Assembly (NCBI RefSeq): GCF_040581485.1
Contig: NC_090129.1
Span: forward strand, 9,348,501-9,412,500
DNA length: 64,000 nucleotides
DNA from: Linepithema humile
Taxonomy: Eukaryota > Arthropoda > Insecta > Hymenoptera > Formicidae
Direction: 5' to 3'
Shown here: positions 13,193 through 28,300 of the stretch, piece after piece
Numbering within the stretch: position 1 is the first letter of the stretch
How the letters are laid out: each line of letters begins with the position of its first letter
The notes under the pieces: generated by a model
Database searches by the model: none
The model's input: only the letters and a program-made list of their open reading frames with translations
What the model was told of the DNA's origin: nothing
Made by a program: the position numbers and the translations under genes

Positions 13193-16100
13193 CGTAGAGG
13201 ACGACAACACACGACAGCACACAGAAAGGACACGCGATCGGCGTTTTAATTGCGCCGTGAGACGGGCGGAAGACATTTTTGTGAAAAGCTGTTGGGTATA
13301 TTAATCGCAATTGGTTTCAGTCTCTTGTATCGCCGACGGTTTCGACACTGCATTATCTGTGTCGCATACCGAGATTAACAGAAGTGTGTATCGCAATTAT
13401 AAATTTCCCTATCAGCGAGTTCCGACTGCTTCGACTCTCTGTCTCTCCTTTCCTCGCCTGATATTCGTTGTGCTCAACAGTCGTAATTTCTGAGCGATAA
13501 AATGCATTTCTCATATGTGTTTTCAATGCATTAGCATTAAAAATTCCTTTACTTTCTTGAAAATTGAGAATCATGCGTCAAAAGCAATGTTAACATTTTT
13601 GAAATCGTGTTAAAGGTATTCTTAATCTTCAGCTTTAATTAAAGTGTAAATTGAGAACTCTATTATCGCTTTGTTTTTTTTTTTTTCCCCGGCAAGATCG
13701 GAAATTAACCCACATCGGCAAAAAGGAGAATTCGCAGTTCGTTAAGTCCGGCATAATTTCGGAAACGCGGGCTTTATTATTATTAGTTGCGCGAGAATCG
13801 TTGCGTTTGTGCTTGCTGGGCGATGAAAATGCGAGAGTTGGCGTGAAATTTAATTTGATACGAGACGTAACGGTGCGAATAACATTTGACGAATGTAGGG
13901 AATCGCGAAATGTGACCTCGTTCCCAACGGGAGACGGCGACGGCGACGACGACAGGGAGCAATACACAACACAACGATTTCACAACACGGTATTTTCGTA
14001 CACGCTTCGTATGATGCGGTGCGGAGCACTGTCTTTTTCTTCCTCTTCCCTCTACGCCGACCCCTCTGTTTCCTCTTTCTTGTTCGCACGAGAGGCGGAA
14101 ACCGGAGAGCGCATCGAGCGTTTGAGAGATTTCACAGAAACAGGTCTTGATCTAGCGTCGATACCTCGGTCGATTAGTTTCGGCGATTTTTCCGAAGAGA
14201 GTACAAGAATCGACCCGTCCATCCCAAAGGAAAAAAAAAAGAATGCGAGAGAGAGAAAGAGAGGGAAAAAGCGTGGTCACAGGTTCGGAACTGATCTAGC
14301 ATCGTCCGAGCTCAGTTGCTCGGACACACGAAAATGGTATCCAACGCCTATTCGTGAATAACGGAATAACGATCGGGATCTTTCTCGATTGTCTAGATTG
14401 AATTGCGTCGAGGAATTACGCCGGTTCCCGTAGCCGGCCGGTGCATGCGGCCGCGTGCCGTTCACCGGCTATTCCGGCGCGTCGGAACGTCGTTTGCGCC
14501 GCGGCGTCGGTTCCAAATTTAAATGCGCAATATAGGCTACGGATTCCCGGCAATATGACGATGGCGAACCCGCGTGCACTCGTGTAACGTACCTCCGAGG
14601 AGCTCTTCGTCCCACGCGCGTGCCTGATTTTGCGGGCCAACGGCGCTTCGAGAACTTACAGCTGCGTATACCGAACGGAAAAACCGGCGTGGTAGCGCGC
14701 AAGCACTGGAATATTACGAAAAAAAGTAATCGAGAGAAACTTCAAAGACGCGCACCCACAAGCATATGAGAGCTCGAGAGAAACTGCCGGATTCCCCACC
14801 ACGTCGACCGGCGACAATTGGCGGCACGCCGCCTGATTGGCCGCTCAGACCGAAGGTTCATCGCGACCATTCGACATAAAAACCAACCACAACGTGGCAG
14901 CACGTGCTTTTAGTCGCTGCGCGCTCGATTCGAATGTGAAGTCCGTAACGGTATTATATAACACATGATGGTAATTGTTAATTATACTTGAAAATACTGC
15001 CCGATAACATTAATGGCATATTCTTGTGCTCCTCTATCTTCCACATGTCCGAAACATATCACAATGTAAATTGTTGTGTCATTTCTGGATGATTAACAAC
15101 TGTCGAGTACCGGCGATAAAATACCGTAAAACTTTTTATATATAACGTGAAAAAAAATTCCGGATAAAACAAACATTGTATGAGTGTTGAATAAAAATGC
15201 AGAACAAGAAAAATCTGCATAATAAAAAAATAATTATACTAAATATCATAAGAATATTTCTCTGCTTTACCAGTTTTGACAAATATTATACTTGTAAATA
15301 TCACAATTGTTCATGACAAAAATATTATTTAATGTAAAAAATTAATTGGCTGCCCACTTTATATGTTACAACATTAAATAACGTTAACGACAAAAGCTTT
15401 TAATTATCCAGTAAATTAGTAAAACTATAATTTTAGATTTCTATCTCTTATGGATTAAATCAAATTAAAATTTTCCGATATTTTCAAAGTCACTTTGCTA
15501 TTTCTGAGATAAATTATGGAGAATAATCTTATCCTTCAATCTTTAATAATTAAGATATTAAATTTTAATTACTGAATTGCAAGTTATCTATTTTCTTTGC
15601 CATAAATAATGACTTTTTAAAAAAGTGCATATGTAATGTAAAGATTTACGACGTCTCTTTATAGGGGTAATAAAAGAACCGGTTACCCTACATTTTTTAT
15701 ATTTCCGTTTATCGAGAAAGCATACGGCAAATTTATCAGAAATTTTACTTCGTTTTTTATTATTCATACCGCATTTTAATTTCCATTTTTATGCCGTTGC
15801 CGATGCGGGTTATATGGAAACAATTTTAAAGTCAATAAAAAAACAAGCTTCCTCATACAATATCTCCGTGACTTCCGCAAACTTGCAATATTTTAATTTT
15901 AATAGGGAAACATTTTTTCCATGTAATTGGACTGACTTTATCGAAAATTTGTAAGTAAACGTTGTGCGCGACCAACGCTATCAGCGTTTTAAAAGCACGA
16001 AAGATTGCACAGCTATACTAAAAAAAAAAAGTTATGTAGCAATGTAAGTCCGTTTAGTACTGATAGCGTATGCGTGTGGGATGAAAAAGAGGAAAGCCTC

Positions 16101-16823
16101 GATAAAAGCTACACGCGACGGCATTTTGCCGGACGAAAGATAACAGTTTCGATTCACCTCAGAATCGGCTTATCCTGATAAAATCACAGATGTAACGACA
16201 AATCGATAAATATTATCGATAAAAAAACTGTTTGTCGTATTTTTATCACTAGACTAGAGTAGAAAAGATTAGAATAGAGACTAGAATACGTTGCTTAGAA
16301 CGCGAGTGCGAAAAGCAAAATCATTACAAATTGCTTACAGCGATGTAAATCACGTGAAACGCACGGTGCATTTAAACGTATATCAATTTGCACTCGTACG
16401 CAACGAACTACATCGCAAAGCGCCGTTAACCGGCGCATCCTACAATAGACTCATTTTTCGCACTCTCGAAGTAAGCGACATTGTTAGCAAGTGCGTCTAT
16501 GTACGACGAAGAGTTTCTAACGCTAGAGACGTATTCTCTCCGAGTTCGAAACATTCTCGTGTCGTTTCCTTGCATCATTCTTTAAAGAAATATAAAATAC
16601 TTCGCGCTGCGATGCATAATGACTAGCGCAACTTCCTTCGCAATCGTCGCGTACAGCGACGATTTTTCAAAACGTCATTTTTACATCGTGCTATTCGCCG
16701 GCTAATCCGCCCTCGTCGCTGACATGTGTATCTCTCGACTTCGCCCGTTTCGGTCTTCTGTCTTAATCTACTACGACATTTCTATGTAAGAGCCAAAAAA
16801 AAAAGCAACAACGCAAAGACTTT

Positions 16824-19306
16824 TCACTTTTTGCGTAGACGGAAAATGTAAGCGCCGAACGAGCTCGAGATGTAATTCGCCAACGACACGAACAGATTGT
16901 TCACCGCACGATAAGCGTAACCGTACACCAGCGCGGCGCACAAGCCGGTCTTTACAACGGACAGATTGCACTTACTAGTAGCTCGCGGCGAGGGTGGCGA
17001 CTCATCATTGTCCACGACGGTATGCGTGCCAGCAGACTCGACGCGCGCGTCGCCGTCATCGTTGCCGCGCGGCGCTTCGTCGTCCGCGTCGCGAACGTCC
17101 CTGTCACTCGGCCGGACACGATTGTCTACGTCTACCACCGGGTCCACCGGACAGACGTTCGCATTGTCGCGGTTAAGATCGCCGTCGTCGTCGTTATCGT
17201 TCTTATCGTTGTTGCTGGCATTGCTGAACTCCTCGTTTTTCACGCTCTTCTCGCTCTTCTCGCTCTCGGGGAACAATTCGCGCGAAGCGTTTCGGTAACC
17301 GACGTCCGGATCGACGTCCTCGATCGCGTCGACGTCGGTCTCCGGACCCAGATCCCCGGAGTAATCGTAATCGTCGTCGTTATCCTGGTGCTTGCCGTTT
17401 CTCGCCGTTCCGTAAATCGCGCGATTGATGTCCACGTCAAAGCCGGTTGCGTGCTGCAGATCCGCGTGTAATTGTTGCTGCTGCTGCTGCTGCTGCTGCT
17501 TGATAAACGCGGCATTTACGTCGAATTGACCAGGGTTTGATGAGACTGGATTATTCGGGTCCATGTTGTTCAGTAATAGACCATTCGGTACTTTCGCCAG
17601 GTGGGAGTGCCGTGAGGCGATCTCGATCGGCGGTGTCAGGAACACCACGATCACGGTAATATTGTCCAGAGAACCCGCGCGCTTGGCGCTCTGCAGTAGA
17701 GCTTGCTGCACGTACTTGAGATCGTCTGCAAAGATAAAATAGCATTCGTTAAAATTTCTTAACTACACCTCTGCTATGATTACTTCTTAATTACTGTAAT
17801 ATCGTTAAGCATACACTTGTACACAAGTATACATTATACGTAATGCTGTGGTTTTATTATCGAATTGCTACCAAAATCAGCAACAAAGTTGCACTGCAGA
17901 ATTACAAAGCCAGAATTACAAGCTCATCTCTTCAATATATTTTAACTTGAAGTAAGTAAGTTTTATGGCCATTCTTTTATACATTTATATATTTATATTT
18001 TTTATTTATATTTATATATGAGACGATGATTAGAATTATGCATTTAAAATATGACAAAAAATATAGCTCTGTTGTTTTTTTAAGGGAAGTATATTACTGA
18101 TAAAGATACAGGATTGTCTCGTCTTGCGAGCCAAAATTGTATACCGTATAAAAATTCCTAGAAGACTCGATGCGAAAGAGTAGCTAAAAATGTAGCAAAA
18201 GTATTTTTCAATGAATCCGCTGTTCCGTAGTCAATTAGCTTATCGACGTGAGTCATCGTAATAAAAGTACGGCTTATAGTCGGCGGGGAGTCAATGGCTC
18301 GTGAATAAAGCACGCTCGAAGATCATCACGCGATCGCGTTCAAGAGCCTCGTAGAGTCGCGCAATTATCACAAATATTGTTTTCTATGAAATACCAATAC
18401 GTACAAGCCGTGTAATTCGCTGTAACAGTGTGATTGTCGCGTCGTAAATAATCACTTCTGTTGCAATTTACATTTATAATGTGAATCGACGAATCTAACA
18501 ATCGAATGTTTCATTGAAGAATCAATAATTATGTTTAGATGTCTCGCAATATTTAGACATCAGGAAATTATTGCGAAATGGCAATTATCTATTCCTCAAG
18601 TAACAATAAAATTTCTGGCTCGTGAAAAGATGTTTACAGAACTTGCATATCAATATTCGGCAATATCCGAATCTCACGACATTTCTTAATGTCGCTGCTG
18701 TGTAAAAATATATTTTACATTAAAAAATGATCACGTGTACGAATAAATCGTGTCAATGTAATTTTTATCCAAGAAAAATCTTATCATCAGAGAAAGATAT
18801 CCTATTTTCCTCTCTTTTAGACAAAAAATGTTTCAAAAATCTACTTTAAGAAACATTAATTAATTTATCTTAAAAGACAAAAACTGGATGAATTTTTGCG
18901 ATGTAATAACAATGCATGTTAACATTAAATATCATTTTTTCCATTTTAAAGCAGCGAGGTTTGAATCATTCCAGCGAGTGTGTTTTAATTTTACACGTGA
19001 AGCATTTTTGCATCGATAGATAGTTCTTTTCGCACAGAGTATCGGTGAATGTTCAAAAACCCGGATAGCGCACGACGTTCAAGTGTCCAATAAATATCCA
19101 AAGCTGCCTGAATCGGATATCCGCGTTTTATGGGTAGTGATTTGAGGGGGAGATCTGGTGATATCGTGCGCAGAGTTCGCCAGAAATTCCGAACGGAAGT
19201 TGGACAAATCGGCGAAGGTACACCAATGCGGCATCCGCGAATATTGTGCGGCCCTGGTGGAAAGTACGTTGACCTACGCGCTACGCCGACTATCGACGCC
19301 TGCGTA

Positions 19307-19379
<73 letters not shown>

Positions 19380-22300
19380 ATCCCTCACTCCCTCGTCCTC
19401 CACCGTCTCTCTCTCGTTTCGTTTCGTTTCTCCCCTTCGTTGCGCTCACCTCGCGCTACGCTCACCTCTCTCGTCGTCTTCTCCTCCATTCTCTTGCATT
19501 CGCGCTCTAGTGACTTTATTACACCGCCGCAAACGCGTTCGCTCACCATCTGGAGGGGAAGAGGGAGGGGATATTAATTTTCCATCGGTCCGCTTTTCCT
19601 ATTTTTCTCCACGTATTTCCTGCAATCTCGGTTTTTTATCGATATTCCTGCCTCTCGAATAGAATTATTTCACCGCAACCGAGGATCCTTCGTTCATGGA
19701 GAAAATAACAACCCTCTATTGACGATCAGTCTCGCGACTGCTGAGATAATCTGACAATTAGACGGATAAATCGCAAAGTTTCCCGTCGCGAAGACATACA
19801 GAAATTCATAAACACTAGCAACACGCGAGCCCTGCACCAACGGTCATCGCCGAATATCCGTGACTGGCGATGCATTAAGCGTCCAATGGGGACCAATATT
19901 GCAACAATCGATAGTCGGGTGTATCCCATCGGGATGAATATTTAGACCAATAATGGCAGACGCAGTAATTGGCCGATGCCCAACGAATCTGCAATCAAAT
20001 CGCAATGATATTTTTGCGAAATTACAGAACCGGAATTACCATCTGTTTTTCGCACAAACATTCATTGGAAAAACAGGGTGAGAGGAACGAGCTACGAGGA
20101 CGTTGTGCGTATTTCAGGATTCAGCAAACGCGTGTCGCATTGTTAGCGCAAACGGAGGGCGAATAAGCGAGAAAACGAACGCAGGAACGTGCGCAAATGA
20201 CGTCGGCCGCCGCCGCAGGACGTTCAGTTGTTCTCGTTTGACCCTCGCTTAACGAAGCGGGTCTCTCGTTAGTGCTCTTTGTGCGAATTGCAAAGAAAAT
20301 GAGATCAATATTGTTCATTTGAATTGCAAAAATATTTCTTTCGCCCATTCCTGCCATTTTAACAACCGCGTATTAAATTCATTATTTCTATATTTTTATC
20401 AACCGTATTCGTAGAAGAAGTAATTTCAGACGCAATACAAAAGCACGAGGGTTCACGTCAAAGGAGTGTAATAGCAGAGGGAATTTTATGGCGAATAAAA
20501 TTCGTGCGGCTGCCGAACGAACCGCCGTTAGAGGGTTAATGGATTTTAATCGCACCGTCCTCCCGTTCAATGCGACGACGGCGACCGTCCAAGGTCGTTT
20601 ATAGCGGTTCCATACATTGATAGCGAAACTATGATAAGTCCATGAATGAAAGCCCGCGTGTAGCGATAGCGCACACACGTAACTCCGCGACCCTACAACG
20701 GGCCGAGCCCGACGAGAAGATCATACGTCGTGATCCCACGATAACACGTGACGGGTTGTAACGTTGACGGATAATAGCTCTAAACACAACTCGACGTCGT
20801 TAAAACGGAATTAAATCGTAAATGTTTATGCGAGTAAAACAATCATTTGCCTAAAATTATAGCTTTGAAGTCAACGTTGGACATAAAAATTTTCTTCCGA
20901 AGACGCAAACAGATTGCAAAACTTTACTTCAGCAGAATTTGTAATTCGAAAAAGAAAAAGAATAATTTTCGAAGACGATACAGCCTGCGTGCAATTTTTC
21001 GCCGACACAAGATCGCCTTCGAATCGTTTGACGAACGAAAACAAGCGTGATAAACGCGTGATACTCTTTGTTAAGTAAACTGACATAATGACGAGTACAA
21101 GGTTAAGGAGCCCATCTCGACGCGGAGTGACTCTCGCAACGACTTTTTAAACTGTACGTGTTCGCAATCCGAAATCTTTCCTCGCAATTGTAATTCAGTC
21201 GCGCAAACCCGCTAACGAGGTCCACGTGAAAAATGCACGATTAGCTCATTATCGATGCCATTTCTGAATTCTACGATCATTAAATACTGCACGTCGCTTG
21301 AATCGATCAATCAATCAATCGCTTTCGAAATCCTCCAGGAAATGAAATTGCGGCGAGAGAGAATCGCTCGTTAACAATCTTAGGAAAAAAAAAACATGCT
21401 TTCACGACTTCCAAATCGTACAGAAATAAAGTATCTATCTCCGAATTATTATATTTCTCGTTACAAAAAGACTACAATAATTTAATAATAATTATATCGC
21501 GAGTACAGAATATCAAGCATATTTAATATCCGAATTCGGAGACGAGAACAAGTCTGGCTCTGCGCCTCGCGTCTGGACACTCTGCAGGCACAACGGCGAT
21601 ATAAATTACACGGAAATATCGGATTACGCGTGTCGGTGCGATGCGCGACGGCGACTAACGAAAAGGAAAAAAGAAAAACAGCGCCCGCGCACGTAGTCGA
21701 TTGCGCGGCTACTTCTTCACGATCCTTCAATCGGCCGGCTGATCGAAATCTCCGCAATCATCATCTCGGGCGCGAATTCACCGTGGAATCTCACCGCGGA
21801 GAACACCGTCCGTAGTTTCTTTTTTTTTCTTTCTTTCTTTCTTTCCTCCCCCCCTCCCGTCAAAACGCTTGCTCCATACCGATATGAATTATGTACGTGG
21901 CACGCGCGCGCAAGTATCCCAGGTTCGCTCGCGGAACGATCGTTGAACCAATGTTCATCGGAGCCGACTGCCTGCACATTCGCCTGCCTAAGGTTGCGCC
22001 TCGAAGTAAATCAGCGTTTTACCGCGTTATCACGTATCCGGTGATTTAAAAAAACGCGGAGGAACACGCAACGCGCGGTTGACATGCGTGACTTGCCGCG
22101 CTACGCAACATCCCGGCCACTTTTCATTTCGGCTCCGTCGATCGATAATGTCCGCGTTCGTCAACACCCCAATTACTTTTTCATGAATAAATCTCTCTGC
22201 GCGCAGATGATTCTCTTTGCGATCCCAAAAGTACAATACGTATACCACTGTTTCTACGAGAAATCAATGCGAGAAATTATTTATACTGATAAAGCGAGCG

Positions 22301-25300
22301 TATCTTCTATTTTTTCTCTTTTTTTCCCCACTCAGATCAAAATATGTGTTATCAATTTTGCGTGTACACTAAATATGTGGCGCATGCAATGATCACATGC
22401 ATTTTCAGACGCGTTGATTATTATTGAGCGAGTGAAGACTGCGTCTTAAGAAAAGAATTATAGATTTTTCAATGATAAAGTCCAGAATGATATTTCTTCG
22501 CTGACTCAAATTTATATTTGAGATTCTGCGTCATATTTGAAAAATAATGATTTCAACGATGATCTTGAATAATTATAGTTGAAGAAAGCAAAAATATGTT
22601 TTCAATTTTTCATTATTTTTTTCGTTAACATTATCAATATATTTATGCGCGCGATGCTACATGACAGATTTGTAAATTTATTTTTCTCCTTTTTTTCGTT
22701 AACATTGTTTTTGCACGCGATGATACAAGACAAACTTGTATCGTCGCGCACAAATCAATCACGAGAGGATTCTCGTTTCACTCGTCTTGCGCTGTTACTA
22801 AGGAAGAAAAAACTCTCCTGCTACGCAAAAGCGTTTCTACTTATCGTCAAGCCGAATCCTCGTGATAAATTTTCAGTTATCTCGATCGTTTTTCTAAATA
22901 TATCACAAATTTTAACGTTGCTCCGCATCGTCGCAAAATTTCAAATATACCTGTTACATTTTTTGCGAACACAGAAATTATTTTCTTCGAGCAGAAAAGC
23001 AATTTAATCTTGTAAGTTTGATCTTGTAAAATAAGACATCATTGTTTACGCTGTCACAAAAGATTCCAAGTACTTCGTTATAACAGATAACAGTTTATAT
23101 GTTTATCACAGTCATATATTCAATTCTATGAATACGAAAACAACGCGGCTCCTTCGTTCAAAGTGAGCCTACCATATTTCCGTTAAATGAATATCAAGCA
23201 ACGACGATCCAGCAAAGCTAACGCAAATTGATCGCAAAATTTTTCAAAATCTCATGCGAAATATTTCCCGTCGCACTTTTCGAAAGCTGCTCCCCGCAAT
23301 CGCGCCCACGACAAAACGTTAGGAAGTCGTGAAGCAAGGTTAAAAGCAATTTGAAACTTTCGTGCGGTCAAGGGCGACGAGTCAGGGAGCAGCCGAGCGA
23401 AAAGAAGAAAAATTGCAACAATCGGCGATGACTCACTCGGCTAGACGCTGCCCCGGCCGACCGCGGGCAGCAGGGATATCCCCGTGGATCCGCAACACCA
23501 CTCGAACGAATCGCCGGAAGCTCCTAGGGTTTGCCGATGATGAAACTGTCGCGGTCGAGACTGCGGATCCCGACGATGCGAAATCCTCTCTCACCGGCGC
23601 GGCGCAGAGACCCGAGAAGCCGGCTTCGCCTCGCGAAACGATCGTGCGCGGCGCGCCGCACACCGGGATCTTACGAACGGGAGGAACGCGGTTTTGCGCG
23701 GACAGGACCGATCTGTTCGCGTGCAAAGTGCTCCGTGCGCGCGCTCCTGGCCACAACGTTGCGCGGACGAAACCAGCACGGCTCAAACTGAACTCGACTA
23801 ACTCGACGACGACGTTACACCGGGCGTGGCGTATCGCAACTGATCTCGCCGGGCGCCGTCGTCGCGTTCGCCGGTCCGCCCGGTTCCACCACCACGACGT
23901 TCCGCCGGATGTCGCCACCGCTGGTCAGGCCGGCAGCGAGTGATGACTCACGGGCCACCCTCGCTCCGCAGCCGGCTAACCCCACGTTTTTTTTTTTTTC
24001 ATATGGGGGTGTCCGTTCGGCGACGGTGTTCCGTTGCGATCGAGTGCATCGACGATGACCGCATTTTCGCATTTTGCGACATTCTATGACTGGCATTGTG
24101 ACTCACCGATTTTTTTTTTTTTTTTCCTTTGGAAACGCGAGACAACTGAACCGTACAAGTTAATTGTATAAACGAAAGAATGTATTTCTCAAGTTTTATA
24201 GAGACGTTTGGTTATTAAATGTAAACACGCACCGGACACCATTATTGCATCCAATTATACACGCGATGAATAATGCATGAAGATTCTAGAATATTTATTG
24301 CTTCGAAGAAGCGTTCGAAAACAATGCTCCATTACTTTTTTTACTCTTCGCGATATATTATGCATTTTAATAGCATGCGATATAATATGTGTCAGATTAG
24401 CAGTTTTTTTTTTTTTTTAACATCACATCAGATCTGTACGGAAACAGATTCAATTTTCTCTCATGAGATATTTGTTTTTATACTTTCTACTTGCTTGTTC
24501 AAATTTTCTCTTGTCAGATATATCTTTAGAAGTAATTGTTACCACGCGATGACTCACGCCGCCTTCGCGCAACCCCCATCGCGTCATGTCGAAGGAAAAG
24601 CATTGCTATGTTGAGTCCAATCGCAAGATTTCATAAAGATCTCGACACGTCGCGGACATGTGAAAACTGATCACTTACGGTATCTAGATAATGTAAAGCG
24701 CAATTTTTCCGTATTTGCAGCATCGGAGATAGAACTCATCGAAATTATACGGCTGCTTTCAATCGCTGCTTTCACTAGTGTAGAAAGTTCCCTTCTTAAC
24801 AAGCGCGATCAATACGCTCGGGTTTTGATATATATCGATGAGAGAGCGTTGTTTCGCTCAAGTAAACCGAGAAAAGCGAAGGGTGCGAGGTATTCGAACG
24901 TCTCGCGGCTTTGTTTATACGCACGATAAATAAACTTTCTTCCCCTTCAATCAGAGCTACTCTGCAATCTACAACAAACTAAAGTGATGCGTCGGGTTTA
25001 AGCAATTTTAGGAAAATAAACGTAACATTGGCTGAACAAGAGAAATTTGAAAAAATAAATATTGCACAATATGTGAAATATGTTAATAAATACAATTTAT
25101 GATATTTTTCACGCTTCTAGAATTTCCGGCTCTTCGCATGAATAATAATATTTAATTGTACGATATTGCATGATTTATTCATCACGGTTTGATTCACCGT
25201 AAAACTCATGCAGTCGATATTTGTTAACGATAACAGATTTGCAGAACTGTATTTTATATATAATTTATTACGGCCAATTGAATATATTTTATAATGTGAG

Positions 25301-28300
25301 AGGATGATCATATTATTTCCAGAAATATTAGCAATATGGCGGAAAAATTTCCACACAAATGTGTACATTTAAATAGAACAAGTAAAAAAAGAAGAGAAAC
25401 TTGAAAGTACAAATAACATGTGACATGTTTGGATAATTAGGAATATTCATTGCGCGTTTGTCTACAAAAACAAATTATTCCTCCCCGCCCTCCGAACTCG
25501 TTGCCGTAAAAAGGACGTCTCAAGTGATACCTGCTTTTACCTTTCTTTCTGGGCTGGGCCGCGTCGCATTTAGCATAACGATACGTTAATTAGCGTAATA
25601 AACGCGAGTACGTGTTATTTTTTATAATTAGCCGCGTTCGAGCGCGAGATGAGGAAACGAAATGGAGCCGTTCGAGTCTAATGAACAACAGGATCATGGT
25701 CCAGACAAAATAGTTGGACCAAGGACGTTTAAGAACGTTTAAACAGATTTTAGTATTTTCTACGTCGCGACGTGATGATTCATAGCTAATATTCTCCCTC
25801 CAGCTGGGAACTCTTAAATCATACTCTTAAATTACGTAACATCGTGACGATAATAGAATTTTTTTCAGATAAGTTTAAAGCACAAGAAGCGCAAGGCGTA
25901 TAAATGAATAAATTTCGCGATTTCGTTTAAAAGCGGCTGTCTAAGGCGTGTATTTTGAAATTTTAGAAATTGTGCCTCTAATGAGCAATAATCTATGGAA
26001 TATCTTTTTGTAATTATACGCTTGAAATATTGAATTTTAATCTTCTCATTCGATTATTTTATTATATATGCTTTATAGAATTAATGAAAATCACGAATAC
26101 ATTTAAAAATACGAATTTCTAAGGATTTTTATATTAATTATATTCAACTCATTATTCATTACTATTTTATTAATTACAAGACCGAAAACCTGCACGTGGA
26201 AAATATCGTAGGCGAACGGCAATAAATATATAACAGTAATAAATATATAACGGCGACAAAATAAAAGAAAACAGCTGTCGCGTCTTCGTGAATGGAGGCT
26301 CCGTGTTCTCCATTCCGCTCCGCGCGAATCGCACCGGGTCGAACGTGACGCAACCGTATCGCGCGGCACGCATCCGGGCGACTTCCGAGGAGATGGAAAC
26401 GATGGACGGATGAAAGGAAGAAGAAAGAGAGAGAAATAGCGAGAGAGAACTGGCGAAGCGTGGTGCCGCGGACGTGCCGCGACGTCTCCCCGCGCGCGCC
26501 TTCGCCTTCGCCGGATCCGAAGCACGGAGAGGAGAGCTCTGTAAAACGGCGTAGCCGTGGCGTTGCCACATCGCATTCCGGCCGGTATGATTCACTAAGT
26601 ACCTAACGTGGTCCGCGCATAAAAATGCACGATATCGTACCGGTATACGTTACGCAGCGCGACGATAACCGGCCGATTACGCCAGGTTACGCGATACACA
26701 AATCCGCGATATTACGGTAAAATAAAACAACCATCTATTCTGGGCGTATTAGCACTTGTCTAGCGGGCTCCCTCCGTGTGCTCTCACCGCGAAGCACGTT
26801 GCTTTCAATCGAAGCGTCAAATGTACCGGGTGTTCCGGCATCATCCATCACAAGTCCAACGAAAGAAATCGGAGCCAATTTCTTTTTCCTAAATCGAAGA
26901 ACCGGTAGTTTCCGAGATGCAGCGAAGAAATTATTACTATATTTAAATTCAAATTTAAGTTTCGGAATTTATATTAAATATTAAAGATTCACATATTAAA
27001 TAATCGACGAAGAATCTGTTAGTAAGATAAATCCAGATGTGGTAAACAATATTTATTTACCTTCAATAACAATTGACATCGCTTAAGAATAAAAAGAAAA
27101 TAATTTTTCTATCCAAGAATAAACGCGTAGTATTAATAGCGCGATCCTGAAAGAGATAAGATTTAAGACAGATTAAAGGCGACAAGTTTTATTCCTAGCG
27201 GCGTTCGATAAAAATATTTCAACCGATCGATCGGCGTGAATGACTCACAAAGCCGGACGTAATTGGCGAATTATGGGTGCACGTCAATAGCGGTGTGCCA
27301 GCTGCAAGCTTTGCAATAGCGTGCGAAGCGTCGCTTGCAGTATTCTGCCGCAAAAATTGCGGTCTGCAATTTCGGAACGCGTTAGCCTGCAAACGGCAAG
27401 CCATTTCGAGTCGAATCTTAATTACGCGACCAATTGCAGACATGAATATTGGAGTCGAAAATTTCTGTACTACAATTGATTGCAATATCGCACCGGAAAC
27501 GTTTAATTTCGCGATACTCGATACTCGAGTTACAATCCATGGATTGCAATTCGCTTTCGATTCGATCTTTTAGTACACTTTGGAAGTGAAATTGATTCCG
27601 CGTGATGTCTGTATAATTTTCTCATAGCGCGTATACATTTAGGGGTAGCGTAACAGCGCAAATGTCGCGTGTGTCGTGTGCTTAAACATTACGCAAGATT
27701 CGTAATGTTACGTGATGCGAACAGTAATGTTAAGGTTGCGAATCATTCTATGTTATATGTAAAGTCCACGCACCGTGCGTTTTTTCATGCTAGATCGCAT
27801 GTTAATAAATTATTACAAATACACAACGCAGCGCAGCATTTCTGTTCAACTTTACGTAAAGTAAAAAAATGATATTGTATAACGAAGAATTCTTCTGTTA
27901 CTAAAGAGAACTATTTGTTTAAATAATGCATATTTCTTTGGAACTTGCAATTTTAAGCAACTGCAGTTTCTCTCTATCCAAATCCGATCTTGCGATTTTA
28001 TTTTCTTCTAAAACGAGGAAAAGAGTCGAAACATTTTCAACTGATGTAGAAATAAAAAAAGTTTCTCTACCTTTTTACTTTCTCCAGCAAGTTTAAACTT
28101 CTCAACGGGAACTTTATGTGCAAAACGTTAGGTATTACAATACGGAAAAAAGTTGTATATTCATCGGTGAGCTCGAACATTTGACCGAGCGAACTACTAA
28201 CGCGTTATTCACGGCCTCGCATCGGGTAAAGAGTCTATAAAACTGGCTCTAATTCCTTCTTATTTTTTTCACATTAGCGAGGAATTCGAAAACACTGCGT

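Larger units (their letters stand above)
7273..16823. other. 9.5-kb stretch without a supported coding exon
   Basis: It lies upstream of the PAM2-protein gene and downstream of the PP2C gene, so it should hold the former's missing 5' exons and promoter and the latter's 3' untranslated end. A minus-strand donor (CAG|GTGCGT) at 8245 could end a 5' untranslated exon, because all its frames are blocked before the donor in the required phase. GC-rich islands occur at about 8240-8720 and 13640-14900. Open frames inside these islands exist on both strands and look like composition effects. A hairpin sits at 11094-11175 and a TATA-like box at 13185. Confidence 0.5.

Noticed and set aside
13651..14361. 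236-codon open frame on the plus strand
   Set aside because: No recognisable domain; contains poly-Phe and poly-Lys runs from homopolymers, overlaps frames on the other strand, and lies in a CpG-rich island.
22579..23007. 142-codon AT-rich frame in PP2C intron 7
   Set aside because: Begins at a non-ATG codon, spans an imperfect tandem duplication, and is rich in Phe/Ile/Leu from T-rich DNA.
23362..23943. 193-codon plus frame with a 161-codon minus frame opposite
   Set aside because: Both are open only because the island is GC-rich; composition is Arg/Ala/Thr-rich without family features or splice sites.
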